From assembly GCA_963796915.1 (NCBI GenBank), contig CAWCNI010000004.1, positions 3,038,001 to 3,102,000 of the forward strand: a stretch of DNA of 64,000 nucleotides. Reading direction: 5' to 3'. Position 1 is the first letter of the stretch, and every line of letters starts with the position of its first letter. The translations under genes were made by a program, and so were the position numbers. The notes under the pieces were generated by a model. The model saw nothing but the letters and a program-made list of their open reading frames with translations, did not search any database and was not told where the DNA came from. This DNA comes from JAENWD01 sp963796915 (GTDB lineage: Bacteria; Acidobacteriota; Vicinamibacteria; Vicinamibacterales; JAENWD01). Shown one piece after another: positions 36,567-46,765 of the stretch.

Positions 36567-37430
36567 TCAGTGGCCGATCGGCCCCGACGGAGGCTCACTG
36601 GCCTCCCGTCGCGCCGTGCCGGACGCCGGCCGCACGTAAACGCGGTCGGCAAATCGCAAGTCGACGTACTCGATATCCGGCACGCGCGCGTGCAGGGCTG
36701 CCGCCAGACCCTGGTATGCCTGCACCCGTTCCAGAAACTGGTCGGTGCCGACATGCACGAGCGCCGTGTCCGAGTCCAGCGTGAGCACGGCGTCGTTCGG
36801 GTTGGACACGTCGATCTGCGAGACGTGCTGCAAGACGGCGGGCTGGACGCCGATCCCGGCGATCACCCGGGCGGCGAGCGCCGCCCGATCGGGATCGACG
36901 GTGGCGCCGCCCGCGGCAACCTCGGCGCCCAGGCCGTCGACGATCGGCAGGTCGAGTTGCGCGTAGTTCGGCCCGTACTCGTCGATGACGAGGCCCTGCT
37001 CGTCGACCAGATAGAGCGTGCTGTGCAGGCGCGCGAGCGCCATCGGCTGCCGCTCCCGAATCACGACCTCGACGGTGGACGGCAGGACACGGCGCAACGC
37101 CGCGTCCTCGATCCAGGGCGAGCCGAGCAGGCGTCGGCGCCAGGTGTCGAGGTCGGTCATCAGGATGTGCTGACCGCGCAGGCCTTCGAGCAGCGCCAGG
37201 ACTTCGCCCTGCGCGAGACGGTGATTCCCGCGGACGCGAATGATGCCGATCGTCAGCGCCTGCGTCTGGCCCAGCACGTGCGCGGCGCCGAGCGTGACCC
37301 CGCCGACCAGGGCGACCGCCGTGAACACGCGCAGCCCGGTGATGACCCGCGGCAGCCATGCGCGCCGCGGGCGAGCCGGCTTCACGTGCGCGCGACGGAA
37401 TCGCCGATCGGCCGGAGCAGTTACAGGCAC
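36567..37430 (-). CDS. ftsQ: FtsQ, divisome membrane protein
   Basis: 287 residues from GTG 37430. There is a basic cytoplasmic tail (residues 1-28), one membrane helix (about 30-52), a POTRA domain beginning with TIGIIRVRGNHRLAQGEVLA (about 60-130) and an FtsQ/DivIB beta domain to the end. WRRRLLGSPWIEDAALRRVL and STVEVVIRERQPMALAR are family hallmarks. FtsQ links FtsL/FtsB to FtsK and FtsW in the periplasm. The start overlaps the murC stop by ten bases. murB and ddl, which often lie between murC and ftsQ, are missing. Confidence 0.92.
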   Translation of the reverse strand: MPVTAPADRRFRRAHVKPARPRRAWLPRVITGLRVFTAVALVGGVTLGAAHVLGQTQALTIGIIRVRGNHRLAQGEVLALLEGLRGQHILMTDLDTWRRRLLGSPWIEDAALRRVLPSTVEVVIRERQPMALARLHSTLYLVDEQGLVIDEYGPNYAQLDLPIVDGLGAEVAAGGATVDPDRAALAARVIAGIGVQPAVLQHVSQIDVSNPNDAVLTLDSDTALVHVGTDQFLERVQAYQGLAAALHARVPDIEYVDLRFADRVYVRPASGTARREASEPPSGPIGH

Positions 37431-38815
37431 GCTGTCAGCTCCTGCACAATCCTCGGCGCGACGCTGCCGATCGAGCCGGCGCCAAGCGTGATCACGAGAT
37501 CTCCGGGACGCGCCAGCCGCGCGACCGCCTGCGGCAGGTCGGCCAGCTGCTTCACCACGTGGACGCGCCCCGGGGCCTGCTGCGCCACGGCCTCCGCCAG
37601 TGCGTCGATGGTGATACCCGGAATCGGGTCCTCACCCGCGGGATAGATGTCGGTGAGAATCACCTCGTCGGCGAGCGCGAGCGCGGGGCCGAACTGCTCG
37701 AGCAGTTGCCTGGTCCGGGTGTAGCGGTGAGGCTGAAACACGCACAGGATCCGTGAGCGCCCGGTCTGGCGGGCCGCGCGCAGCACTGCCGCCACCTCGG
37801 TGGGGTGGTGGCCGTAGTCGTCCACCACCAGCACGCCGCCGACTTCGCCCTTGCGCTCAAAACGCCGCTCGGCGCCGCGGAACTCGCCAAGCGCCTCGGC
37901 GATGACCGGGTATGGCACACCGAGCTCGAGGGCCACGCCGGTCGCCGCCAGCGCGTTGAGCACGTTGTGCCGGCCCGGCACCTGCAGCACCAGCGCTCCA
38001 AGTCGCTCGTGACCGCCGCCAGCGGTTCGCATCACGACAGACGCTCGCGCGCCAAACCCTGCGACCTCGACATCCTCGGCCCTGAGCGCCGCCTCCGGAT
38101 TGTCGATGCCGTAGGAGACGACACGCGAAGTGATCGTGCCGGCGAGCGTGGCGACGTGCGGATCGTCAATGCAGAGCACCGCCGCGCCGTCGGCAGGCAC
38201 CGACGAGGCGAAGTGACCGAAGGCGCCGACGAGATCGTCGAAGCCGCGGTAGCTCTCCATATGCTCGTGATCGATGTTCGTCACTATCGCCACATGCGGC
38301 CGAAGCAGGAGGAACGACCGATCGCTCTCGTCTGCTTCCGCCACCAGAATCTCGCTCTCACCCACGCGCGCATGACTGCCGAACTGCGCGAACCGTCCGC
38401 CGATGACGACCGTCGGGTCCAGCCCGGCGCGCGTCAGCACCAACCCCACCATCGCCGTCGTCGTCGTCTTGCCGTGCGCGCCGGCCACGGCAACTCCCCT
38501 GCGCGGCGCCATCAGATCCGCCAGCAGCTGTCCCCGCAGCAACACCGGGATGGCCCGGCGGTCGGCCTCCCGCCACTCCGGGTTGTCCGGCTTCACCGCC
38601 GACGACCGCACGACGGCGTCGACGCTGCCGACGTTGGCCGCGGCGTGCCCCTCGTGGAACTCGAGTCCCAGGCCAACGAGGTGCGCGGTCACCGACGTCG
38701 CGCGCAGATCGGAGCCGCTCACCGTCACGCCCTGCCGGAGCAGGATTTCCGCCAGCGGGCTCATGCCGCTGCCGCCGACACCGATGAAGTGCACGGCGCG
38801 CAGCCGCCCGGCCAC
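37421..38815 (-). CDS. murC: UDP-N-acetylmuramate--L-alanine ligase
   Basis: 464 residues from GTG 38815. It adds L-Ala to UDP-MurNAc with ATP, the first amino-acid step of the peptidoglycan stem. Motifs: VHFIGVGGSGMSPLAEI (about 8-24, UDP binding), VAGAHGKTTTTAMVG (about 108-122, P-loop), EADESDRSFLL, NIDHEHMESY, VPGRHNVLNALAA and DDYGHHPTEVAAVL. The length is normal for MurC. It starts two bases after the murG stop and overlaps ftsQ, so it is tightly coupled within the operon. Confidence 0.96.
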   Translation of the reverse strand: MAGRLRAVHFIGVGGSGMSPLAEILLRQGVTVSGSDLRATSVTAHLVGLGLEFHEGHAAANVGSVDAVVRSSAVKPDNPEWREADRRAIPVLLRGQLLADLMAPRRGVAVAGAHGKTTTTAMVGLVLTRAGLDPTVVIGGRFAQFGSHARVGESEILVAEADESDRSFLLLRPHVAIVTNIDHEHMESYRGFDDLVGAFGHFASSVPADGAAVLCIDDPHVATLAGTITSRVVSYGIDNPEAALRAEDVEVAGFGARASVVMRTAGGGHERLGALVLQVPGRHNVLNALAATGVALELGVPYPVIAEALGEFRGAERRFERKGEVGGVLVVDDYGHHPTEVAAVLRAARQTGRSRILCVFQPHRYTRTRQLLEQFGPALALADEVILTDIYPAGEDPIPGITIDALAEAVAQQAPGRVHVVKQLADLPQAVARLARPGDLVITLGAGSIGSVAPRIVQELTACL

Positions 38816-38817
38816 GC

Positions 38818-39913
38818 CTACGCTCCCGCCAGCGTCAGCGCACGCGTCGCGATGTGGGCCGCGGCCTCCGGCTTCGCCAGACGTCGCGCCGCCTCACCCA
38901 TCCGCTTTCGTCCTTCCGCGTCGGCAGCCAGCGCAAAAATCCTCACCGCCAGTCGATTGCCGCTCAGTTCGGCCTGGTCGATCACCTCGGCGGCGCCCGC
39001 CTTTGCCAGCACCTCGGCATTGCGGCGCTGATGGTCGTCGGTCGCCGTCGGCAGCGGAACGAGAATCGACGGCTTTCCCGCCGCCGTGATCTCCGCCAGG
39101 GTCGTCGCTCCCGCGCGGCAGATCAGCAGATCCGCCGCCTTCATCTCCCGGTCCATCTCGAACAGGAACGGTTCGACGCGAGCGGCCAGCCCGGCCCGTG
39201 CATAGCCCTCTCGAACCACCGCCACGTCTCGCTCGCCTGTCTGGTGGGTGACGACGAGTGGTGTGGGAGAGGCCGCCAGCTTCGTCGCTGCCTCCACACA
39301 GGCCATGTTGATCGCGTGCGCGCCCTGAGAGCCGCCAAAGATCAGCACCCCCAGCGCCGCACGTCGGCGCTGATTGACCCGGCTCCGCCGGGGCTCGCAG
39401 GAACTCGGCGCGAACCGGATTGCCGGCGACAAACCCTTTTCCCATGAAGAACGGCAGCGTCGATTCATAGGTCACCGCAGCGGCACGCACCAGCCGTGCG
39501 AGCAGCCGATTGGTCAGGCCCGGGACTGCGTTCTGCTCGAGGAGCAGCGTGGGAATTCCACGCAGCGCCGCGATGGCGACGACGGGGCCCGAGCTGTAGC
39601 CGCCGACGCCAATCACCAGGCGCGGCCGCCGCCGCGAGAGCAGCCGCCACGCGTCCAGCGCAGACAGGGGTATCAGCGCCACGCCTTTCAGCCTGACGGC
39701 GATCGATTTGCCCTTCAGCCCCGCGCTGCGAATCACGTCCAGTTCGAACCCCTCGCGCGGCACGACCCGCGACTCGATGCCGCGCGCCGTGCCCGCAAAC
39801 GTCACCACGGTCCCGGGTCGCCGCTGCTGAATCTCCCGGGCCACCGCGATGCCCGGATAGAGATGTCCGCCCGTTCCGCCACCGGCGATCACGATGGCAA
39901 GCGCGTCGCTCAT
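38818..39913 (-). CDS. murG: MurG, lipid II-forming GlcNAc transferase, one frameshift
   Basis: From ATG 39913. It transfers GlcNAc from UDP-GlcNAc to lipid I on the inner face of the membrane. N-terminal half: AIVIAGGGTGGHLYPGIAVA, VIGVGGYSSGPV, LLLEQNAVPGLTNRLLAR, FVAGNPVRAEFL. After a frame change near 39374 the C-terminal half follows: LGVLIFGGSQGAHAINM, THQTGERD, FEMDREMKAADLLICRAGA (donor site) and LPTATDDHQRRNAEVLA. One extra base at 39372-39376 explains the break. Repaired length is about 364 residues, normal. The gene is essential in nearly all walled bacteria, so an assembly indel is likely. Confidence 0.93.
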
Positions 39914-39957
39914 TGCCGCGCGCTCTCGCGCGCGTCCTGCACGCCGAGGGCCACTGC

Positions 39958-41064
39958 CTAGGCCTCATGCACCGCCGACGCGTGCTGCGACACGTTCAGC
40001 AGAATCCCCATGCCCACCAGGTTGATGAGGAGCGACGAGCCGCCGGCGCTGACAAACGGCAGCGGGATGCCCTTGGTCGGCATCAGCCCCAGCACCATGC
40101 TGAGATTGATGAAGGCCTGGACGGCGACCATCCCTGTGAGCCCGAGCGCCAGGAACGCACCGAACCGATCCGGTGCGCGGCCGGCGATCTGCAGCCCGCG
40201 CCACGTGATCACCAGGAACGCCACGAGCGTCAGCGTCGCGCCGATCAGCCCGAGCTCTTCCCCGATCACCGCGAAGATGAAGTCGGTGTGCGGCTCTGGC
40301 AGATAGAACAGCTTCTGCACGCCAGCCATCAGCCCCTTGCCGGACAGCCCGCCCGTGCCGACGGCGATGAGCGATTGGAGCAGCTGGAAGCCGGCGCCCG
40401 TCGGATCGCATTCGGGGCACATGAACGAGGTGAGCCGCTTCAAGCGATACTCGGCGCTGACGAGAAGCCAGATGGCCGGCGGGATCACCAGCAGGGCAGA
40501 GCCCAGCAGGTAGCGGTAGTTCAGGCCCGCGGCAAAGACCATCAGCGCGGCGACGGCGGCAATCGAGGTCGCCGTCCCGTAATCGGGCTCCACGACCACG
40601 AGCATCGTGATCGTGCCGACGACCAGCGCCACCGGCAGGAGCGAGTAGCGGACTTCGTCGATGCGCGCCATGCGCCGGTCGAGCAGCGCCGCCGTGAAGA
40701 AGATGACAGCGAGCTTGGCCAGCTCCGATGGCTGGACGCCGAAGCCGCCGACGCCGAACCAGCGGCGGGTGCCGTTGATCTTTCCGCTGAAGAGCACCGC
40801 GACGAGCGCGATCCCCACCACGCCGAGCGCCACCCAGATCAGCGTCGGCTGCTTCCAGGTGCGGTAGTCCACCCGCATCACGACGCCGAGCATCGCCAGG
40901 CCGAGCGTCACCCACATTCCCTGCTTGATAAGGAAGAGGTAGGGCCTGTGATAGCGCTCGAGCGCCACCATTGCCGAAGCGCTGTAGACCATGACGATGC
41001 TCGCCAGAACGAGCAAGAGAGTCGCCAGGAACAGCACCTTGTCCGACTTCAGCTTTCGCGCCAT
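39958..41064 (-). CDS. ftsW: FtsW, SEDS-family septal peptidoglycan polymerase
   Basis: 368 residues from ATG 41064 with about ten membrane helices. FtsW polymerises lipid II together with FtsI at the septum. SEDS hallmarks: GTRRWFGVGGFGVQPSELAK (about 98-117), VEPDYGTATSIAA (about 158-170), GGLSGKGLMAGVQKLFYLPE (about 240-259), HTDFIFAVIGEELGL with the catalytic-region Asp, and a C-terminal PFVSAGGSSLL. RodA is the usual alternative, but the dcw context decides for FtsW. The gap to murG is 44 bases. The 265 bases upstream hold an inverted repeat rather than tight coupling to murD. Confidence 0.95.
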   Translation of the reverse strand: MARKLKSDKVLFLATLLLVLASIVMVYSASAMVALERYHRPYLFLIKQGMWVTLGLAMLGVVMRVDYRTWKQPTLIWVALGVVGIALVAVLFSGKINGTRRWFGVGGFGVQPSELAKLAVIFFTAALLDRRMARIDEVRYSLLPVALVVGTITMLVVVEPDYGTATSIAAVAALMVFAAGLNYRYLLGSALLVIPPAIWLLVSAEYRLKRLTSFMCPECDPTGAGFQLLQSLIAVGTGGLSGKGLMAGVQKLFYLPEPHTDFIFAVIGEELGLIGATLTLVAFLVITWRGLQIAGRAPDRFGAFLALGLTGMVAVQAFINLSMVLGLMPTKGIPLPFVSAGGSSLLINLVGMGILLNVSQHASAVHEA

Positions 41065-41214
41065 ACTTCCTCCCCCGGATCGGACGGCCCGTGCAGGAAC
41101 TTCCTGCCAGGCCTAAAGGTTTCCGCCTCCGGGTCCGAAACAACTGGCGGTCGCGACTCCGGTATCTGGAGCGCGCCCGTCGCGGCAGCCTGCTGGAGCA
41201 CCCAGCGGCGGCTC

Positions 41215-41334
41215 GTGAGCAGTCAGCAGTCATCAGTCAGCCAGGGGTCGGGACACACACCTCACAGACCGGGGCAGCCTGTGTTCCCAGCGGCACGCTC
41301 CCGATCGCCGCAAGCTGACTGACGACTGCTCACT
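41215..41334. repeat. Inverted repeat in the murD-ftsW gap
   Basis: GTGAGCAGTCAGCAGTCATC... at about 41215-41240 faces its imperfect inverse, CTGACTGACGACTGCTCAC, at about 41316-41334; roughly 75 bases lie between them. The right arm runs into the murD stop codon. The 265-base gap is unusual inside this operon and no gene is seen in it. It may be a small insertion (MITE-like) or a structured leader for ftsW. Confidence 0.6.
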
Positions 41335-42712
41335 GTTCACGTGCCGGCCGTCGTTGCTCGGCCAGCTGTCGCACCTCCTCTTTGAACCGCCGTCCCCGCT
41401 CCGCGTAATCGCGGAACATGTCGAAGCTCGAACACGCCGGCGCCAGGAGCACAGTGCCTCCCGGTGGCGCGGACGTGAACGCCAGCGCCACGGCTTCAGC
41501 CATCGAACGCGCCCGGCGCACATCGACCTGGCCGGTCAGCGCCTGCTCCACCAGCGGCGCCGCCTCGCCGATCGCCACCACCGTCGCCTGACGCTCGCGG
41601 AGCGGCCCGGCCAGCGCGCCGAAGTCGCCGCCCTTGTATTTGCCGCCGATGATCGCCACGAGCCCGGAGGCCACGCTTTCGATCGATCGGCGCGCTGACT
41701 CCACGTTGGTCGCCTTCGAGTCGTTGACGAACCGCACGCCGTCGATCGTGCCCACCACTTCCATCGCGTGCTCGAGTCCCTGAAACGCGGCCACCGCCGA
41801 CGTCATCGCGACAGGGTCCGCGCCCGCAATCCGACAGATCGCGGTGGCTGCGACGACGTCGCTCAAAATGTGGCGTCCCGGAACCCGCACCGCGCCGACA
41901 GGCACGAGTGGGTGGACGCTGCCAGCTTTTCGCTCTGCGATGACGTCGCCGACCACAGTGACGCCGTCGCCCGACAGCTCCAGCCCGTAGACCACGCGCT
42001 GCGCGTGTGTGTCCTTCGCCAACCTCATCGCCTCGCCGTCGTCGGCGTTGACCACCGTCCAGTCGTCGGCGGTCTGCCGCGCGAAGATCTGCTGTTTGGC
42101 GGCGGCGTATGCCTCAACCGACGGATGCTGGTCGAGATGATCGGGCGAGAAGTTCAGCAACGCCGCGATCCACGGCCGGAACGTGGTCGTCGCTTCGAGC
42201 TGGAAGCTGCTCGCCTCCACCACGTGAAGCGTCCTGGCCGACGAGTCGTCCACCTGCTCGCTGAGCGGGACGCCGATGTTGCCGCCGACGGCGACACGGA
42301 AACCCGACGCTTCGAGCATCCTGCCGGTCAGCGTCGTCGTCGTGGACTTCCCCTTCGTGCCGGTGATCGCGATGACGCGGCCACGCAGCCAGCGATACGC
42401 CAATTCCAGCTCGCCAATGACCGGCACGCCGGCTTCTCTCGCCGCAGCCAGCGCCGGCTGATCGAGTTTGACGCCCGGGCTGACCACGACCAGATCGGCA
42501 GACTGCAGCGTGCGGGCGTCGTGCCCGCCGAGCTCGAGCGTCACGCCCTGCTCCGCCAGGACGCCCGCTGCCGCGATGTCGGTCTTCTGATCCGTCACAG
42601 TCACCTGTGCGCCTCGACGCGCCAGCAGCCGGGCCGCCGCGACGCCGCTGCGCGCGGCGCCAACGACCACGACCCGCCTGCCCGACACCGAAAAATCCGC
42701 TCCGCTCGCCAC
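41330..42712 (-). CDS. murD: UDP-N-acetylmuramoylalanine--D-glutamate ligase
   Basis: 460 residues from GTG 42712. It adds D-Glu to UDP-MurNAc-L-Ala. Motifs: VVVGAARSGVAAARLLARRG (about 15-34), the P-loop VIAITGTKGKSTTTTL (about 113-128), NFSPDHLDQHPSVEAYAAAK (about 187-206), the carbamylated-Lys region, VPGRHILSDVVAATAI, FVNDSKATNVESA and IIGGKYKGGDF. The length is normal. mraY precedes it with a gap of 16 bases. The stop lies in the right arm of an inverted repeat that separates it from ftsW. Confidence 0.95.
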   Translation of the reverse strand: MASGADFSVSGRRVVVVGAARSGVAAARLLARRGAQVTVTDQKTDIAAAGVLAEQGVTLELGGHDARTLQSADLVVVSPGVKLDQPALAAAREAGVPVIGELELAYRWLRGRVIAITGTKGKSTTTTLTGRMLEASGFRVAVGGNIGVPLSEQVDDSSARTLHVVEASSFQLEATTTFRPWIAALLNFSPDHLDQHPSVEAYAAAKQQIFARQTADDWTVVNADDGEAMRLAKDTHAQRVVYGLELSGDGVTVVGDVIAERKAGSVHPLVPVGAVRVPGRHILSDVVAATAICRIAGADPVAMTSAVAAFQGLEHAMEVVGTIDGVRFVNDSKATNVESARRSIESVASGLVAIIGGKYKGGDFGALAGPLRERQATVVAIGEAAPLVEQALTGQVDVRRARSMAEAVALAFTSAPPGGTVLLAPACSSFDMFRDYAERGRRFKEEVRQLAEQRRPAREQ

Positions 42713-42728
42713 ATGCGTCCTCCGGGAG

Positions 42729-43815
42729 TCACCTGAGCTTCAGCGTCGTCAGGCTGAGCAACGCGAAGATGATTCCCACGATCACGAAGCGCGTGATGAC
42801 CTTCGGTTCGCTCCATCCCGCCAGCTCGAAGTGGTGGTGGAGCGGCGCCATCCGGAACACGCGCTGGCCGGTCAGACGGAACGAGGCGACCTGGATGATC
42901 ACGGAGAGCGCTTCGGCCACGAACACGCCGCCGACCACCAGCAGCAGGAGCTCCTGCTTGATCAGAATGGCGACGGTGCCGAGGGCGCCCCCGAGGGCGA
43001 GCGAGCCGACGTCGCCCATGAAGATTTCGGCGGGGTACGAGTTGTACCAGAGGAAGCCGAGGCTCGCGCCGACCAGCGCGCCGCAGAAGATCGTCAACTC
43101 GCCCGCCGGCGCAAACCGCACGAGGAGCAGATACTCCGCCAGGATGCGATGCCCGGTGACGTAGGCCAGCGCCGTGAACGCGGCGGCGACAATCGCAAAC
43201 GTGCTGATGGCCAGGCCGTCGAGGCCGTCGGTCAGGTTGACGGCATTGCTCGAACCGACGAGCACCAGCACCGTGAACGGGACGTAGAACCAGCCCAGAT
43301 CCGGTATCAGCCACTTGAAGAACGGAAAGATCAGGCGGGTGCTGTAGAGGCCGTTGCTGGCCAGCCCCATGAGCACCAGTCCGACGATGATCGCCACGAC
43401 GACCTGCGCGCCCATCTTGTAGCGAGGGATCAGGCCGTGGTGCGACCGTCGCGTGACCTTCAGGTAGTCGTCGGCAAAGCCGACGGCCCCGTACGACGCC
43501 GTCGCGAGAACGGCGATCCAGATGTAGATATTCGTCAGATCCGCCCAGAGCAGCGTCGGCACGAGCGCGGCCGTCAGAATGAGCAGGCCGCCCATCGTGG
43601 GCGTGCCGGCCTTGGTTCGATGCGTGGCCGGTCCCTCGTGACGAATGACCTGGCCGATCTGGAATTCGCGCAGCGTCCGGATCAGCCATGGCCCCATGAG
43701 CAGGCTGATCGCCAGGGCCGTCAGGCTGGCCGCTGCCGTCCGGAACGTGATGTACCTGGTGACGTTGAACACCGAGTACAGTCGTGTGCAACGGGTAGAG
43801 GAGGTGGTAGAGCAT
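42729..43815 (-). CDS. mraY: MraY, lipid I-forming transferase, one frameshift
   Basis: From ATG 43815 (MLYHLLYPLH), overlapping the murF stop as TGATG. It joins phospho-MurNAc-pentapeptide to undecaprenyl phosphate in the inner membrane. After an extra base at 43780 the frame changes; deleting it gives HTTYSVFNVTRYITFRTAAA, the family N-terminus. About ten membrane helices carry HRTKAGTPTMGG, the metal-binding FADDYLKV, SSNAVNLTDGLDGLA and APLHHHFELAGW. Repaired length is about 361 residues. A later start at 43772 would drop the first 15 conserved residues and is therefore wrong. Confidence 0.95.
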
Positions 43816-45228
43816 CAGCCCCACGCCTCCTTCACGCTGTCGACGATGAGATCGGTGCGCGTGCCGCGCGAGCCCTTCACCAGCACGACGTCGCCGGGAG
43901 CAAGGAGCTTCGCGACCGCGGGGGCCGCGTCGGCGGAGGTCTCGAACCAGGACACGGCAGTGCCGGGCATGCCCGCCGCCAGTGCGGCGTCGGCCATGGC
44001 GCGAGCCGGTGCCCCGCCGACGGCCACCAGGACGTCGATGCCGACGGATGCGGCGCGACGGCCCGACTCCGCGTGCAGCGCCGCGGCGAAATCTCCAAGC
44101 TCTCGCATCTCGCCGAGCACGGCGATACGGCGCCCGGCAGGACGCTCGGTGCCGAGCGCGTCGAGGGCGAGCGCGAGGGCCGCGGGGCTCGAGTTGTACG
44201 AGTCGTCCACTACGGTGACGCCGCGCGCAAGCGCAGTGACCTCTCCGCGGCGTGGCGCCGCGCCGAGCGTGGCCGCCCTGGTCACAATCGCGTCGAGCGG
44301 CACGTCGAACTCGAGGGCCACGGCGGCGGCGGCCAATACGTTCATCAACGGGCCACGACCGGGCAGCCGAATCGACACCGATGCCGTACCGGCCGGTGTC
44401 TCGAGCCGGGCCGTCGTGCCGGAAACGCCCAGGTCACGCACGTCGGTCGCGCGGACGTCCGCGTTGGCGGCAAGTCCGAACGTCGTCGTCCGGCCCACGA
44501 AGTTCGCCACCCTGGACATCACGCGCGCGTCGTCGGCATTGGCCACCAGACGCGTCGACGGGCTGGCGCTCTCGAGGATTTCCGCCTTCGCGTCGGCAAT
44601 CGCATCGGCCGAGGCGAAATGGCCGATGTGCGCGTCGCCGACGTTGGTCCAGACGCGGACGTCGGGCTCAGCCAGTTCGACGAGGCGACTGAATCTCGCC
44701 CGCGTGGTTCATGCCCAGTTCGACCACCGCCACGTCAGGCCGCGACCGCAACTCGAGCAGCGAGAGCGGGAGCCCGATGTGGTTGTTCAAGTTCCCGGCC
44801 GTTCGATACACCGTGTATCTCTCCTCCAGGAACGCTGCCGTTGCTTCCTTCGTCGAGGTCTTGCCCGCGCTGCCCGTAATCGCCACGACCTTCGCGCCCG
44901 ACAGCCGGCGCACGTGCTGCCCGAGGCGCTGCAGCGCGAGCAGCGTGTCGTCAGCCTCGATCACCGCGCCATCACGCCCCGACGTCACTGCCGTGCCCGT
45001 CGGCACCATTACTCCCGACGCGCCTCGTTCCAGGCTGGCGTCGGCGAACTGCGCGCCGTCGAATCGCTCTCCGCGCAGCGCGATGAACATCTCGCCCCTC
45101 ACGACTCGACGCGAGTCTGTCGTGAAGCCGTCGACGACCATGTCGGGCCGGCCGGATCGCAGCTGGCCCTGCGCAGCCTGCGCCACCGACGCCGCGGTCA
45201 GGACGATGGGGCTCTTCGCGTCTGCCAC
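43815..45228 (-). CDS. murF: MurF, UDP-MurNAc-tripeptide--D-Ala-D-Ala ligase, one frameshift
   Basis: From GTG 45228, one base after the murE stop. MurF adds D-Ala-D-Ala to finish the pentapeptide. N-terminal part: SPIVLTAASVAQ, FTTDSRRVVRGEMFIALRGE, the P-loop VVAITGSAGKTSTKEA, RTAGNLNNHIGLPLSLL and VVELGMNHAGEI. Near 44690 the frame changes to RLVELAEPDVRVWTNVGDAH, then IRLPGRGPLMNVLAAAAVAL, VVDDSYNSSPAALALALDAL and VLVKGSRGTRTDLIVD. One extra base at 44688-44692 explains it. Repaired length is about 470 residues. Because the gene is essential, an assembly indel is likely. Confidence 0.93.
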
Positions 45229-45229
45229 C

Positions 45230-46765
45230 TCACCCGGCCCGCTGCCGCACCCGGCGCCTTGCCAGCGACGCCTGGGCGACGGCAACGTCGCTGAACGGGA
45301 TCTCGCGGTCGCCGATCACCTGCGTCTGCTCGTGTCCCTTGCCCGCGACAATCACCAGGTCGCCAGGCCGGGCCAGGTCGATGGCCCGCGCGACGGCCTC
45401 GCCGCGATCCACGATGGCGAGAACTTCCGGCCCGCGGCCCGACGGCTTTCCGCCGGCGCGCGCACGATCGGCGCCGGGGATGCCACGCTGGACTTCTTCG
45501 ATGATGCCGGCCGGGTCTTCGCTGCGCGGGTTGTCCGACGTGACGATCACGACATCGCTCAGGCGTCCGGCGACGGCTCCCATCAGCGGCCGCTTGGTCT
45601 TGTCCCGATCGCCGCCGCAGCCGAAGACCGTCAGCATGCGTCCCGTCGCCAGCGCGCGCGCCGTCTCGAGCAGGTTCTTCAGCGCGTCGTCGGTGTGCGC
45701 GTAGTCCACGACCACGGTGACGTCGTCGTCGGGCGAAGAGACCACCTGGAAGCGGCCGGGCACGCCTTTCAGATCTCTCAAGCCACCCTCGATCGCCGCG
45801 ACTGGCAGATCCAGAGCCACAGCGGTGGCAACGGCAGCGAGCAGGTTGTAGAGATTCGGACGGCCGACAAGCGTGGACTGCACGTGCACGTCGCCCTTCG
45901 GGGTCCGCGCGGTGAAGTGCAGGCCGTCGAGCGACAGCTCGAAGGGCGCGGGCGTGACGTCGGCGTCGTGGCGCACGGAATAACTCACGTTGCGCGATGC
46001 GATGCCCATCAGCGTGGCGCCGCGAGGATCGTCCAGGTTGATGATGCCTGGCGCACCAGGCGGCAGCAGCTCGAACAGGCGACGCTTGGCGGCGAAGTAG
46101 GTCTCCATGTCGCCGTGGAAGTCGAGGTGATCCCGCGTCAGGTTGCTGAAGACGCCGGCGGCGAAGTGGATCGCGTCCACCCGCTTGAGCGCCAGCGCGT
46201 GCGACGACACTTCCATCACCGCCGCGCCGCAGCCGTTGTCGAGCATCTGCCGCAGCATCTTCTGCACGTCGGGCGCTTCCGGCGTCGTCCGCGTGGCCTC
46301 GTGATCCTCGTCGCCGAGGCTGTAGACGACGGTTCCGAGCAGGCCACAGCGGATGCCCGCCGATTCGAAGATCGATCGGAGCAGATAGCCGGTAGTCGTC
46401 TTGCCGTTGGTTCCAGTGATACCGACCACGCGAAGCGATCGGCTGGGATGTCCCGACACCTGGTCCGCGAGCACTGCGAGCGCGAGCCTCGCATCCGGCA
46501 CGACGACCCACGGCACGCTGATCTGATCCGGCGCCGGCGTTTCAGCCACGACAGCCAGCGCGCCCCGCGCCACGGCCTGCGCGGCGAACTGCGCGCCATC
46601 GGCTTTCTGGCCGCGAAGGGCGACGAACACAGCGCCAGGGCCGGCGCGACGGGAGTCGTACGCGACCGACGTCACCGACGCCACTTCGGCCGGACCGGAA
46701 ATGACCGGCGCGACCGAGAGCAGCCCGGGACCGACGAGCGCGCCGAGGAGGACCGACAGCGTCAT
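45230..46765 (-). CDS. murE: MurE, UDP-MurNAc-dipeptide--diamino acid ligase
   Basis: 511 residues from ATG 46765, overlapping the ftsI stop (ATGA). It adds the third stem residue. Motifs: SVAYDSRRAGPGAVFVALRG (about 33-52), the P-loop VVGITGTNGKTTTGYLL (about 113-129), TTPEAPDVQKML, MEVSSHALALKRV, NLTRDHLDFHGDM and KGVPGRFQVV. The specificity loop TSDNPRSEDP (about 405-414) carries DNPR, which marks meso-diaminopimelate rather than lysine. So the organism should have m-DAP peptidoglycan. Confidence 0.95.
   Translation of the reverse strand: MTLSVLLGALVGPGLLSVAPVISGPAEVASVTSVAYDSRRAGPGAVFVALRGQKADGAQFAAQAVARGALAVVAETPAPDQISVPWVVVPDARLALAVLADQVSGHPSRSLRVVGITGTNGKTTTGYLLRSIFESAGIRCGLLGTVVYSLGDEDHEATRTTPEAPDVQKMLRQMLDNGCGAAVMEVSSHALALKRVDAIHFAAGVFSNLTRDHLDFHGDMETYFAAKRRLFELLPPGAPGIINLDDPRGATLMGIASRNVSYSVRHDADVTPAPFELSLDGLHFTARTPKGDVHVQSTLVGRPNLYNLLAAVATAVALDLPVAAIEGGLRDLKGVPGRFQVVSSPDDDVTVVVDYAHTDDALKNLLETARALATGRMLTVFGCGGDRDKTKRPLMGAVAGRLSDVVIVTSDNPRSEDPAGIIEEVQRGIPGADRARAGGKPSGRGPEVLAIVDRGEAVARAIDLARPGDLVIVAGKGHEQTQVIGDREIPFSDVAVAQASLARRRVRQRAG

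Noticed and set aside
41065..41330. Insertion sequence in the dcw operon
   Set aside because: Only an inverted repeat of about 20 bases and 75 internal bases are seen, with no transposase; kept as a repeat only.
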